This document shows positions 1 through 11,946 of a stretch of 64,000 nucleotides of DNA, one piece after another. Origin of the DNA: Parietaria judaica (taxonomy: Eukaryota; Streptophyta; Magnoliopsida; Rosales; Urticaceae). Where the stretch lies: NCBI GenBank assembly GCA_954871525.1, contig OX940862.1, positions 14,838,501 to 14,902,500 on the forward strand, in the 5' to 3' direction. The notes under the pieces were generated by a model. The model searched no databases. It was not told the DNA's origin and saw only the letters and a program-made list of their open reading frames with translations. Within the stretch, counting starts at the first letter, position 1, and the number at the start of each line of letters is the position of its first letter. A program made the translations under genes and the position numbers.

Positions 1-479
1 CCGTTAAACAAATATCTGATAAATTAATAACTTTGATAAAATAAATTTTTATACAGTCGGGATTTTAAGTAGCATAACTAAATTATCCCTCTATAAATGA
101 ATAACTTCGATGATATAATTTTTTAAAAAATGGTCTCAATAGTAATAGTTTATACATGTTTATGTAATTTTATTAAAGTTTAAACTATTACTTAATATAT
201 ATGATTTAAAAACAGTGAAAATAGTTTTCATTTATCATAAATTTTAAATTTAATTTTTTTAGAAAAAAAAAACTGTTGGTGAATTATTTGAATAACTATT
301 GATGAATTAATAGTTATTTCCTCGAAGTTTCTCTATTATATATTATCATATGACAATCAATATAAAGATTATAATTATATATTAACGAAATTATGAAAAA
401 TTATACAACAGAAAAATATTGTGAGTAAAATTTTAGATGATATAGTGTACAGTATTAGTGAATAAAAGAAATCGTAAAA

Positions 480-1012
480 TGAATTTTTTTTACCGATAAC
501 TGATCAAATCGATTGCAATTAAACCGCAACCGCTATTAAAGCGGTTAGAACTAATATACCGAGAAAAAAACGAATACCTGAATTAATTTAAAATAGGGTT
601 TTTTAATTTTAATGTTAAAACTGCAACCGTTTACACGGTTATACTAATTTAACTAAATCTAATATTATGCCTTATTATTTTCTATGGACCATACCTATTG
701 ACACGTTAAAAAGATTTTTGTTATCTATTCTCTTATTTGTAATATTGTGTTATATTACTACTTAGTAGTTTATTTACATGTAATATTATGTAATATTTGT
801 AGTCAGTTTATGTAGACGTAGATATTAAAAGCGGTAAATGTGGGCAAAAAATCGATATTAATATCGCAACCGAACACTGAATACCGATTATATGAAAAAT
901 GCGGTTTTCATCTTAAAAATAAGATATTCGATTATCATTATTAAAATACAGAAATACTTTATTGGGTCTATTATTTTCAAAAACCGCACCGAATATCCAC
1001 CGTTCACCCCTA
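480..1012. mobile_element. hAT-like element remnant (right terminus only)
   Basis: The segment is AT-rich but studded with CGGT/ACCG words (for example around 520-545 and 985-1003). It ends at 1000-1012 in a sequence whose complement reads TAGGGGTGAACGG, a form seen at the ends of many plant hAT elements. No matching left end was found between 1 and 480, so the left part is lost, diverged or outside the window. The left limit given is where the CGGT-type words begin and is approximate. No TSD was identified. The rest of 1-1080 is AT-rich with nothing else recognisable. Confidence 0.3.
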
Positions 1013-1165
1013 ATATATATATACAGTAAAGTTGGAGAAATAATCGATAAATAAATAAAGTACAAAAAAAAAAAAAAACTATATTTTCCAAAACGACCGC
1101 AGAGTCGTCGTTTCGTGAACCATAGAAGGGCAGAAGAGTAATTACAGCTCTTTCAATCTGGTAGC

Positions 1166-1174
1166 AAACCCTAG
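1166..1174 (+). promoter_or_regulatory. telo-box in the RPS28 promoter/5' leader
   Basis: AAACCCTAG lies about 110 bp before the 5'UTR splice donor of RPS28. Telo-boxes (AAACCCTA) are common just upstream of, or within, the leaders of plant ribosomal-protein genes and support growth-linked expression. Pyrimidine-rich (CT) tracts typical of such leaders follow at about 1203-1280. The motif is seen directly; its role is inferred from the family. Confidence 0.5.
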
Positions 1175-1286
1175 AGCTTTATGTGATCTAAAAACCCGAA
1201 AGCTTCTCTCTCTCTTCGCCGTTTCAGGGTTTATTCATCTTCGTTCTCTCTGCGCTCTGCTTCCACTTCTCTCTCTACAATCAAAG

Positions 1287-2172
1287 GTACGATCTCGATT
1301 CTCCATTGATCACCGATCCATAGCTTCCATGTCATTCTATCTACCTGAATTTATTCATCATCTCAAACTTGCAAACTTCCCTGTTACTGTACTGGAATCT
1401 CGTCCATGTTGGTCGTCTATGTGTTTTTTTAGCTTGGAATTATGCTGATTTTGATTCTGGTGGCGTAGATTGATCATCCTAACTGTTGATTTAGTCGAAT
1501 ATCTCATTCAAATTCTGATGTTTGGCTTAATTCGTGTAATCGTTCTTTCCAACGTATTTTTCGTTGCGATCAGAGTGGCTTACATATTGTTTCCGTATTG
1601 AAAACGCCTCTGTATCGAGTTGAATTTTCTACGTTTTTTTTTCGTTTATCGGGTCATATCGATGTTCATGTATGATAGGCTTTCGATTGGCTGTATTGCA
1701 TCCAAAAGCTTTGGTGATTTCATTTTTTTTTCGAGCAATTTTAATTCGTAAATAATTTGATTAGGCTAAAGCAGCAATCTTGGGTATTTCTGAATGTATT
1801 ACATAATTTACATGTGAATGTACTGCGTGTAATCTAGAATGTTATGAATTTGCCATTGAAACTCTCGAAGATTGCCCATTGCTAATGAATTAATGTATGA
1901 ATATAAGAAGCAATTAGGAAATAAACCCAGACACTCAGATTCATTCAGCTTCAAATTTTTTGGTTATTGCCAGTCAATGTCCGATTCAATAAACACTTAT
2001 GCAACGGTCACAATTTTCTCCACCCAGTTATGCAAGAATTACATAAGATTTGGTGTTGATTGTCTTTCATCAGTTTCAACATATACTAGTTTCGATAGAG
2101 ATTTTCTATGGCGATGACAATGACAATGGAATAAACCTTTTGATTTGACGGGAATATTGTTGGGTTGTTCAG
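1287..2172 (+). other. 5'UTR intron of RPS28
   Basis: A donor (CAAAG followed by GTACGATC) at 1286/1287 and an acceptor (TTGTTCAG) at 2171-2172 bound a T-rich stretch without coding character. The acceptor lies one base before the start codon at 2174. Leader introns placed immediately before the ATG are common in plant ribosomal-protein genes. The boundary is inferred from splice consensus only. Confidence 0.7.
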
Positions 2173-2173
2173 G

Positions 2174-2371
2174 ATGGAGTCTCAGGTGAAGCACGCCGTG
2201 GTGGTGAAAGTGATGGGGCGAACAGGGTCGAGGGGTCAGGTGACTCAAGTGAGAGTGAAGTTTCTCGACGACCAGAACCGTTTCATCATGAGGAACGTCA
2301 AGGGACCCGTCAGGGAGGGCGACATCCTCACCCTCCTCGAGTCCGAGCGCGAGGCTCGCAGACTTCGTTGA
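2174..2371 (+). CDS. RPS28: 40S ribosomal protein S28 (eS28)
   Basis: A 65-residue single-exon coding region. It encodes eS28, a small OB-fold protein of the 40S subunit located near the mRNA exit channel. The protein begins [20 protein letters not shown] and ends [10 protein letters not shown]. It carries the family signature regions ([40 protein letters not shown]) with no gaps, at the family's usual length. I chose the ATG at 2174 because it gives the conserved N-terminus and sits just after the acceptor AG; an upstream in-frame TTG at 2165 would lie inside the intron. The coding part is clearly more GC-rich than its surroundings. The gene looks intact and functional. Plants usually have several RPS28 copies, so the paralogue number cannot be given. 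Confidence 0.96.
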   Translation: MESQVKHAVVVKVMGRTGSRGQVTQVRVKFLDDQNRFIMRNVKGPVREGDILTLLESEREARRLR

Positions 2372-4916
2372 TTCGTTTTTTCCGCAGAAAGAGCTCTCCT
2401 CATGGTGCTACTCTTATTCGACAGTTGTTTCTTTTTAGATTGATGCGACGATGGCTATTTGTAATGGAGCTTTTCAAATTTTGGGTTGGAATAGTTGAGA
2501 CTTTCTATGGAATAGTGTTTATTTTATTTCAGTTCTTCTAGTGGCGTGTCTTGGTAACAACATTGTTTTACCATCTATATGAAATCTAAATCGATTTAAA
2601 CTTAAGAAAAAATGCAGTTTTAGTTGTTGTGAACAATTTCAAATTTTTAAGTGTTCGTATGAAGGTATTTTCTAGAACAAAGTTACAAAATAAACGTTTA
2701 TATTTGTATAGATTTTTCTAATGGAGATATTTTATTTTTTAACTACCAAGTAGAACTAGAAGTATTTAATTAACTTACCATCCTAACAAAATATGGACCA
2801 ATATGCCAATCGATAGAGTCAATATGCCGAATGATTTCATACCCTTTTTAAGTTTTGCATAATATTTCATTTGTTTTTTCATACAATTCCATAATTGAGT
2901 CTAGATAATATTCACAATTGAACATCTAGCGTTCATCCACTTGAGTAAGATTCGAAATTCTTGAATATTTTCCATTAGATCATCAACATCAATTCTTAAA
3001 ATACCTTCAAAACACAATAATACAATATGATATGAGTCATTTAAAGACTGGATATTACATATGGAGATCGCAATTTTGTAATCCTATTATAGTGAGCATT
3101 ACCAAATATACATCTGAATATATAGGACATACGATACATTGTACTTGTACGCATGATATTTTGTACGTATCTACAAGGATGTATTCAAGAATATTAAACT
3201 TTCCTCAAGGCGTTACAGATCGAAGTTTGTAGAAAGCTTGAAAAATCATCTATACCGGATTTCCCGGGTGGCTCGATCGTAAAGACTATAGAGTACCTGC
3301 TCAACAAATCATAACATGCGGCACATAGGCACAAAACCGCGATGGCATAAAACACGTTTGCGGGACACTAACATAGATGATGTACCTATAAGAAACTCGA
3401 AAACCAAGTTTGAATATAAAATAATCACCCATAATGACCCGGAAATTCTGGCCGGGAGACTTGCAACACCATGTCGCAGGCTAGATCCAACCACCGCGGG
3501 AAGAAAACCGAGAAGAAAAAAAGAAGAGAATTACAAGAAAAGTGAGAGAGAACAAAAAAGGGGCAAGTCCGAGATTCGATCGAATGGTTGAAGTAGGGTT
3601 TCTCATGGCTTAGGTATTACATGAAATTGAGTCAGAGCCAATTAGATGAGAGAGTACTCCAGCAGATCTAAACGGCCACGAGTTCCCGTGACATAAGCCG
3701 GGGATGAATGATGATTCGTAACATGACCCGGTAAGGGCTTCGACGGCCGGTTAGATTGGACTTCGCAACATCTTTCTCTTTATTACCTTTTTTTTTTTCT
3801 TTTTCTGATCAGACCCTAAATTTTTCATAAATTAAACAAGAGGAAGTAGTAATATAATATGTAGAAAATCATTCTAGAATTCAGTCATGGTTACAGAAGA
3901 AAGGGACAAAAATAAAAACCTAAAGCATATACATGTGATGTATATATTGTATGTACTAGTTTCTAATTTATATTAAATATTAGTTCTGAAAACCAACGCA
4001 AAATAAATAGAAAGAGTAGTACTATAGGATTAAATATAGTGTATAAGTTATATATAACCTTGGTTGATTAGTTCATGTGATGGTTGAGTGATGAAGGTGA
4101 GCTTTGCATTATTAGAAGAACCAACATGGCATTCACCTGCGGCTATACCTGCACCTCTTTCAACAACAACGAGCTCCCCATATATACACATGCAGTAGAG
4201 ATGCTCAGGGTTTGAAGGTGCAGGTGCAAACGCAGATGAAGGCGACATATTGTAGTACATACATATCATCTGCTTCCTAGGCTATATATCAGTCACTAGT
4301 GTATACATAAACATATATACATAAGATTGTCTGAAGTCTGAATGCAAATCTCTGAGATTTATAAGCAGGTTATCTATGGAGGTTGGAAGAGAGAGAGAGA
4401 TATATATCAAAAGATAGAAAAATTATCAAAGCTTTCTATCCGGGCCCCCCGCTCCCACTGCATATGCAAACATTTTTCCTTTGTTTTTTTTTTTTCTCTA
4501 CCCTGGGAGACCAAGTAGGCCCGCGGCTATCGTAAAAAAAAAGTCCCTAATTGTTTCAAGAAACTCAATTAAAAGTTATCATAATAACTTTATCTATCGA
4601 ATTTTCGATAAAAATGAGAAATTCGTTTATAGAAATTTGATTAGTACTTTTGTCTCTAAAATCAATGACACGTCATATATTAATTATATATTATTATATA
4701 CCTCTTGAATCCGTTTGTACTATGTAGGTGCATGTTATGGCTCACTAGCTTACTCGAGTCTTTGCGATCGGTTTTCTTTCGAGTAACTAGATCTAGGTAA
4801 AGAGGTCAATTTTTTTTTGTTCTAGAACTCACGATCGAAGTGGACATAGGTCGAAGATCGTATTCTAATGATCGCTGCTGTTACTATTTTGATGTTGAAT
4901 CAATAAGTAATATATA
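2372..4916. other. intergenic, no gene recognised
   Basis: RPS28 3' flank followed by AT-rich sequence. A moderately GC-richer stretch at about 3240-3780 has a 91-codon ORF (3316-3591) with charged, low-complexity content and no recognised domain; I do not regard it as a gene. A short GA run is present near 4390. No tRNA, rRNA or repeat array was seen. Confidence 0.5.
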
Positions 4917-6336
4917 GGGATAATAGCGGCAAAAGTGGCTAAAGTTAGGCCAAGTGTGCAAATAAGTAGCCAAACTGATTTAATATCGGCATAAGTAGTC
5001 AAAGTTTACCAAACCGTGGACAGTACAAATTCCATCCATTTTAAGTCAACGCCGTTTGCCACGTCATTTCCACAAGTGTTGAGCTTTGGCCACTTATTTG
5101 CACACGCGGCCTAACTTTAGCCACTTTTGCCGCTATTATCCCTTTTTTTTTACGTTGCAAAGTATTTTTTAGCGTTTATCTAGATTTTTTTTTGTTTTTT
5201 CTTTTTCTTAAGATTTGACTAAAACTTGATTTCCGAAAGAACTGATTCCGTTTCTTAACGCTGAATATTACTCTCAATTTTGAAAACATTAAAATGTGTT
5301 ATCGATTTCACATGTAATTTACGATCATATGATTTGACATAAAACCTCTATATACTTAATCGTTAGGGGCCATTAGATTATTTTAAAGGATTTGGTACGA
5401 AATACCCATTTAGCCACAAGTTTTTTTTCTTTTTTAATTACTCATTGTGTGTATTAAAATGTACTAAAATATGTATGTTTTAATATGTTTGTACAAAATA
5501 AAAATTTCGTTAATAATGTTGGCCAAACATTTTTAGTTAAAGCTGAGACTAAAATCGAGACCTTTTTACATTATTTTATTAAGATTATTAATTTTATGAA
5601 ATTTCGTTAAATACAATAAAATTTCCTAACATGGTACAATAAAATTTCATAAAATTAATAATCTTAATAAAATAATGTAAAAAAGTCTCAATTTTAGTCT
5701 CGGCTCTAACTAACAATGTTAGGCCAACATTATTAACAAAAAATTTATTTTGTACAAACTTTTTAAAACATACTTATTTTAGTACATTTTAAAACACACA
5801 ATGAGTAATTTGAATAAAAAAAACTTGTGGCTAAATGGGTATTTCGTACCAATTCCTTTAAAAAATCTAATGGTCCCTAACAATTAAATATATAGAGGTT
5901 TTATGTAAAATCCTATGATCGTAAATTACATGTGAAACCGATAACACATATTAATGTTTTCAAAATTGAGAGTGATATTCAGCGTTCTAAATATAAAAAA
6001 CGGAATCAGTTATTTTGAAAATCAAGCTTCAGTCAAATCTTAAGAAAAATAAAAAAAATTAACGAAAAAAATCTAGATAAACCCTAAAAAATACTTTGGA
6101 ACGTAAAAAAAAGAGGGATAATAGCGGCAAAAGTGGCTAAAGTTAGGCCGAGTGTGCAAATAAGTGGCCAAAACTCAACACTTGTGGAAATGACGTGGCA
6201 AACGGCGTTGACTTGAAATGGATGGAATTTATACTGTCCACGGTTTGGTAAACTTTGGCTACTTATGCCGATATTAAATCAGTTTGGTCACTTATTTGCA
6301 CACTTGGCTTAACTTTGGCCACTTTTGCCGCTATTA
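4917..6336. mobile_element. 1.4-kb palindromic foldback element
   Basis: The whole interval is one long inverted repeat centred near 5623. The left arm starts GGGATAATAGCGGCAAAAGT and the right arm ends with the complementary ACTTTTGCCGCTATTA. Matching continues inward (for example CTCAATTTTGAAAACATTAA near 5273 against its complement near 5960, and the arms around 5570-5605 against 5640-5677), leaving a loop of about 30 bp. Each outer 220-230 bp (4917-5148 and 6116-6336) is itself a small foldback with the same terminal sequence. The structure is therefore two MITE-like modules in opposite orientation around an inner inverted repeat. There is no coding capacity. A related 0.36-kb copy lies at 20157-20518. 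No clear TSD was identified, so the superfamily is not assigned. Confidence 0.85.
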
Positions 6337-6367
6337 ACGACTTTGATACATAAAACTTAGGTACTCT

Positions 6368-6369
<2 letters not shown>

Positions 6370-6445
<76 letters not shown>
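6370..6445. repeat. (AT)n microsatellite
   Basis: About 76 bp of uninterrupted TA dinucleotides immediately right of the foldback element. It reads through as a tyrosine/isoleucine repeat on the minus strand, which is not a gene. Confidence 0.97.
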
Positions 6446-6447
<2 letters not shown>

Positions 6448-7851
6448 AAAACAACTCAGATGGCACCCAAAAAATTGCTTGGTAGGTCCATTATTCCTCC
6501 AAAATAGTACTCGATCGCTGTATGTGTCTGACTCTGTCCTAAGTTCCTAACAAGGAGCGATGGTGCCACGTGATCTCACGCCCCAAATCACGTGGGATTT
6601 GACGTCTAGGCTAATGGTACCTCGCCACGTGTGTTAATGCTGATCGTTTTAGGCTAAGGAGCGCGTGGTTGTGTAGTGCAAATGCAATGACAATCAAATG
6701 ATTCAGAACCACAAACCGCTTGTCACTCAAAGTTAAAAGCCCTTTTATTCGCGGTAAAAGCATATGAAATTTGGTCAACCTAAGTGGCATGCATACAATG
6801 TTTATTTTCAGCCAAAAGAGTGTTTAAAATTAGCAAAACCAGAACGGAATTTATATATAACTTTTTTTTCCAACGGTAAAAATATATTTAAAAAAATTTA
6901 AAAACATGAATGCGTTATTTAATTTCTTTCACGCCTTTATAACGTCTAGGGATATCGTCGGTCTATCTTGATGTCCAAAATGTTTAGTTGATATCATACT
7001 GAATATTTTTTAAACTAATTAAAATGAGCTCATTTATATTTTGATTTGAAAGACGCGCACTGCGTTCGGTTCGAAATGCATGGTTTTTAGTATGTCTCTA
7101 GATAGGCCCCCACTAGTCCGGCTAGATAGAGAGCGTTCTTTCCGGCGAGAAGAGGGTCCTGCCCTACGGGCTACGGGCAGGCATCTCCTGCAACGCAAGC
7201 TGCAATATTGTTCTCCACCACCCAAAGAAGCAAAAGATTCGAGAGTCCTGGTGGAAAATACATGCATATATAGATAGTGATCTAATGACAAAGGCCAACA
7301 ACGTAAGCTTGGGGCGGAGCCGTATGATGCAGAAGTCGCAAAAGACGTTCCGTGAGAACGGAGTGGCTACCGACCAACCATCACCGGTCAATTCAGCTTT
7401 GGGGCTACCCCTTACTCTCGGTGCCATCAGTGTTTCGCCTTTTTTTTTCTTTTCTTTTTTTTTATAGAGTTTAATCTCCAAATATCCCTTGGTCATCATA
7501 GCGCTACATGTATTGATGTTAATGAGTTAACAAAGCGTAAACGGAAAATAACCATCCCATAATATTATCTTTTTTAATTTCGTATACTTTCGTCGTTGAA
7601 AAAAAAAATTATATACACATCATCCCAGTTTTTAAAACTTTATATACATTTCCCATATTGAAAATAAACATTGTATATATACCAAGTTTACGTAACCTTT
7701 TTTATACCTTTGTCACTGAGAATATATATTATATACCTGTCGTCTCCATTGATCAAGTCATCAAACTTTATATATATTTGCCGTAAATATATATGAGCTA
7801 ATGAGCAGACTTGTCTCGTCCCCTCATAAGTCATAAGTGATATCTCTACAT

Positions 7852-7883
<32 letters not shown>

Positions 7884-10800
7884 TTATATATATTATAGTT
7901 ATTTTTATGGAAGCTAATTAGCCTAAACTTAAGATATAACCTTTTAAAGTAGCTATTTAAGAATAATTAAATAACCAGCTGTTCGGATGTGAGTCATGTG
8001 ACCCTTTTGCATAACGATCAATTTTAAAAGAAGCTTGACAAAAATGTAACTTGCGTTTGAAAGTTAGTCTTCAGTGTGTCGTTTTTCAAGCGTAATACAC
8101 TCCTCATATCTCATAAGCATTCATAGGGCCAAAATGGAATTCGTTGTCGAATATTTTTAACCTTAAAGCTTTCTAACACATGAACCTTTTTTAATCTTTT
8201 TTACGTTAGAAGTTAGAACTAAACTAACATGTGACTACTTTATTTTTATTATTTTAATAAGGGCGACACTATCGTCAAGGTTACAATGCACTCTCGCATA
8301 ATTATTAGATATATTCATTGTAATAACATGCATTTGTGTCCCATTAGGTTTGAACCCGTGAGCTCTTGGAGACGTATGTAGTGGAGTTTTCACTAGGCCA
8401 AACAAGTGACAATTTTATTAGATGGATAGATTTTTACCAATCAATTTGGCTTTTCCCAAGTACAGCCTGAATTACTTTACATTATTTAATGACATTGCCT
8501 TCAGGCGTTAATAGATCATGCCCCGAAGATCATGTCATTGAATAAAAACTATTTTTGATTGTTAAGGGTTATCAATAAGCAATTTGCACTCTTGATATTT
8601 TTCTAAAAAAAAATCATCTTGTATTTTTTTATTCAATTCAACCATGCAATTTAATTCGTCGAAATTTGTATTTTGAGTGGATCAGTGGCATGACATGTTA
8701 TGCTAGTTTTTTAGTGGCTTTTTCACCAGCCTTTAAAAGGCCTGGCCCATTCATCGTACAAGCCCAAAAGGCCCTATACGTGCCTTAGAGTTTTTCCCCT
8801 GTTTTATTTATAAAATATAGTGTTAAATCTTTACCCTATAAAAATTAGTCACTTAATTCAGTTTTGAATAATAAGTTAAACGGTAAACAAAATGACATAC
8901 TTGATCTAAAGATTTCGTTAGTATACTGTATACCCATATCCCGTCGATATACCCTTGACCGATCTTCGGACTCTGAAATAGATATACCATATTCTAAGTC
9001 TTAAAAAACTCGGATTAAAAATGAAATACCCTCATTTTTATGTGAACAAAAAATGCTCTACAAGTATTATAATGTTCTTACAGATTTCGAACCAAAATTG
9101 ATTCACACGAATTTATTTACTTTTCTTTCACCTACTCAAACACTTATGAAACATGGTAGCAAAAACCAATAATAATATTTATGGTTGAAAAATTGAAAGG
9201 CAGACATTGAAAAATGAGTAGTTAAGAGCGAAGTGAATGAAATGGACCAAGATTTGGAGACTTATTTCATTCACGTCCTTACCATTTTCCAACAAAAAGC
9301 CAGCGCAATCATACACGCATTTATAGACCAAGTTAACAGCCTGTTCATTTAATTTAATAAACAACAGAACAGTTTAATTAATTAATCAAACACTTTGCAT
9401 TTTCTAACCGCTTCACAAACCAAGCATTTTCCAACTAAAACACCATCACTCATTTTCCTCATTATTCAAAGCCCACCTCTCAATTTCTTATTGATTTCAC
9501 GAGCAGAAAGTATTTAAGGATTGTATAATGGAATCTCAATTCTTTTGGAAGTTTCTTATACATTAGAAAATTGACATGTTCACACTTCACATAATTATCC
9601 AGAACTAAATTATTAAGTATTCGATTCAATATTTTTTTTTTTGTGTAATCGTGTTATAGGCCCATTCTTTACGTTTTATAAATAGTTGAAATTAGTTTTT
9701 CTTAATAATAAAAGTGTGGATCAGGCCCTCCGTTCTACATATAACGAAAATAAGTATTTCTTTATGATTTTTGTATATATTTGATTCTCTTAAATAAATA
9801 ACAACTAGTGATTTAAAAAAAAAAATCGAAGATATATTTGTCATTTCAACAAATTAATTTTTTTTTTGTTAATTAGCACTTAAAAGTCAAATATACACCA
9901 AGATCATAGAAAGTATCGACTCTCTTTTTTTTCAATCCTAAAGAGGGTGATGGGAGAGTATGTCATTACGGAAAAGGATGCATAAATTAGAATCGGAATA
10001 CGGGAATTTTACATGGTCTCGGTCCCTTTTAATGAGCTAAGTACTTCACAAAATTTTCAATATTTTTTGTTGTTGTTGCAGACATTACAAAAATAAAACA
10101 ACATTTTTTTGTTGGTTCTCGGAAGAACTATCGTTTTACTACGCGTTTTCTGATGTTACTTAGAACTTTATAGTTTTTCTCTTCTTAATTTTCATAACCA
10201 AACAATTGAATACAAAAGAGAATATTTATTTTTAGAAGAATTTGTAGAAACAACTCGTTAATTTCTACGAATAAAGGTGATGTGCTTGCGGGCACTGATA
10301 TGATAATTGGTGATTACAGATTTGTTGTTACGTGAATCTCATCTCATGTCATGGTATTAACTTTGAACTTGTAATGCACAATATAGACTTATTTCTAGAA
10401 CTTTCAAGTGCTATTTTATTAAAAAAGTATATAAGCGAGAATTACTTCCAACAAAAATAAGAATGTACGTATGCTCACTAATGTAAATCTTAAAAAAAAA
10501 AAGTGGTCACATTTTTGCTCTTTAATTTCACAGAAGTAAGATAATAAAAAGAAAATAGTGGCGAAAGTAGATGAATATTTGAGACAGAAAGAGCCAAAGA
10601 GAAAGCGCCTCTTTATAGGGTTGGACACGGACACCCACCTCCACAGCCCACACGCGAAGTTTCTCTGCGCCCACTACTATACTCTCTCAAACTATTACTC
10701 TCTACTTTTTTATATCGTCTTATATATACATCACACGATTCACACCTTGAATTTTTATCAACTTTTTTCCCATGAGTTTATAAACTTATATCAATTTGTC

Positions 10801-11096
10801 CAGCTCTTTTTCTTTTGCACTACACTTTGAATATGTATCAATATGCATTGTTTGTATGAAAAATTAAATCTTCTCTGTTAAGTACCTTCAGTAATAAAAA
10901 TGAAAATGAAGAGTTTTTTTTTTTTTTTTTTTTTTTTATAAAAAAACTAGTTCATGATAATCTCAGATTAATTCAAAAGATAAAGGAAATGTGATATATT
11001 AGAAACCTTTAAAAAGTGATGATAATTATTTTTTTTTTAAAGAAAAAAGGGATGATAATTAAAAAGTGAAATGTGATATTATATTAGAAACGGTAT
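6446..11096. other. intergenic, mostly AT-rich
   Basis: No gene recognised. The stretch contains short (AT) runs (about 7852-7876), long A/T homopolymers and one compositionally odd island at 7040-7440 (listed separately). ORFs here are short and lack recognisable domains. Confidence 0.5.
7040..7440. other. GC-richer island of unknown origin
   Basis: About 400 bp distinctly richer in G+C than both flanks, including a short inverted motif near 7162-7180 (CCCTACGGGCTACGGGC). Overlapping ORFs run on both strands but none resembles a known protein. The look is compatible with an inserted organellar (mitochondrial) fragment or a gene relic, but I cannot decide between them from sequence alone. 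Confidence 0.25.
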
Positions 11097-11578
11097 AAAG
11101 GTTAATCCCGGCAAAAGTACCAATACTTTCAAATAACGGACCAATAAGTTCAAATAACGGACCAATAAGTACCTCTCTAAAAAAAATTATCCTCCAACGT
11201 TACTCACGCCACGTAAAAGTTTTGGTCTAGTATTCCAATGCTTTTTTTACCCGAATAAAGTTCAAATTCTCTTGTTTTGTCTCCTCATATAACTTTCGTG
11301 AAAATTCCAAACCATGGATTATGCCGTTTTCGGTGTTGAATTAGAAAGTAATTTTTCTCCCTTTTAAGTACATATCCACAATGGCTAATTTACTCCAGAA
11401 ATGATGATAAAATTTTGTAACAGTGGCATGATTAACAATGGAGGACGATTTTTTTTTCCGGAGGTACCAATAGGGACACAAAACTAAAGAATTGGAACTT
11501 TGTCCGGGCAATAAAAAGAATTGGTATTTATTGGTCCACTTTTTGAAAGTATTGGTACTTTTGCCGGAATCAACCTTT
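11097..11578. mobile_element. foldback MITE (about 480 bp)
   Basis: Long terminal inverted repeats. The left end begins AAAGGTTAATCCCGGCAAAA and continues GTACCAATACTTTC. The right end is its complement with two differences (GAAAGTATTGGTACTTTTGC, then CGGAATCAACCTTT). An internal CAAATAACGGACCAATAAGT unit is duplicated near 11130-11170, and its complement (TTGGTCC) occurs near the right arm. No ORF. The terminal GGCAAAAGT word is shared with the foldbacks at 4917 and 20157, but the rest of the terminus differs. No unambiguous TSD. Confidence 0.75.
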
Positions 11579-11946
11579 ATTTTAATAGTTGATATAAATC
11601 GATATCATGCTCACGTGCATGCAATGCAATGTATGCAGCATCATATATACACGGCATCATGACATGAGTATATGAGCATCAGTCATCTCTTCTCTGGCCC
11701 CCATTTAATTACATTTACCTCGCAACAACACCACTATTTCTATTCCTTACATTTCAATTTTAAAAACATATATATATCTATATATATATATATATACAAC
11801 GGTGTTTGATGAAACAAGGTTCACCTTTAGGCTTAAACCCAGGCACCACCACCATTGCCGTACCACTTCCAAGCTTCCTCCTCCTTTAAATACCCAAACC
11901 CTCTTCTTCTTCTCTTCATTTCTCCTCCAGCTCTGCTTCACTCACC

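Noticed and set aside
3316..3591. 91-codon ORF with a charged C-terminus
   Set aside because: Low-complexity Lys/Arg/Glu content, no homologue recognised, no splice or promoter context.
6263..6466. Minus-strand ORF with a Tyr/Ile repeat
   Set aside because: It is translation of the (AT)n microsatellite.
8345..8400. GGTTTGAACCC-like word reminiscent of a tRNA B box
   Set aside because: No A box at the right distance and no cloverleaf could be drawn; probably a retroelement or SINE scrap.
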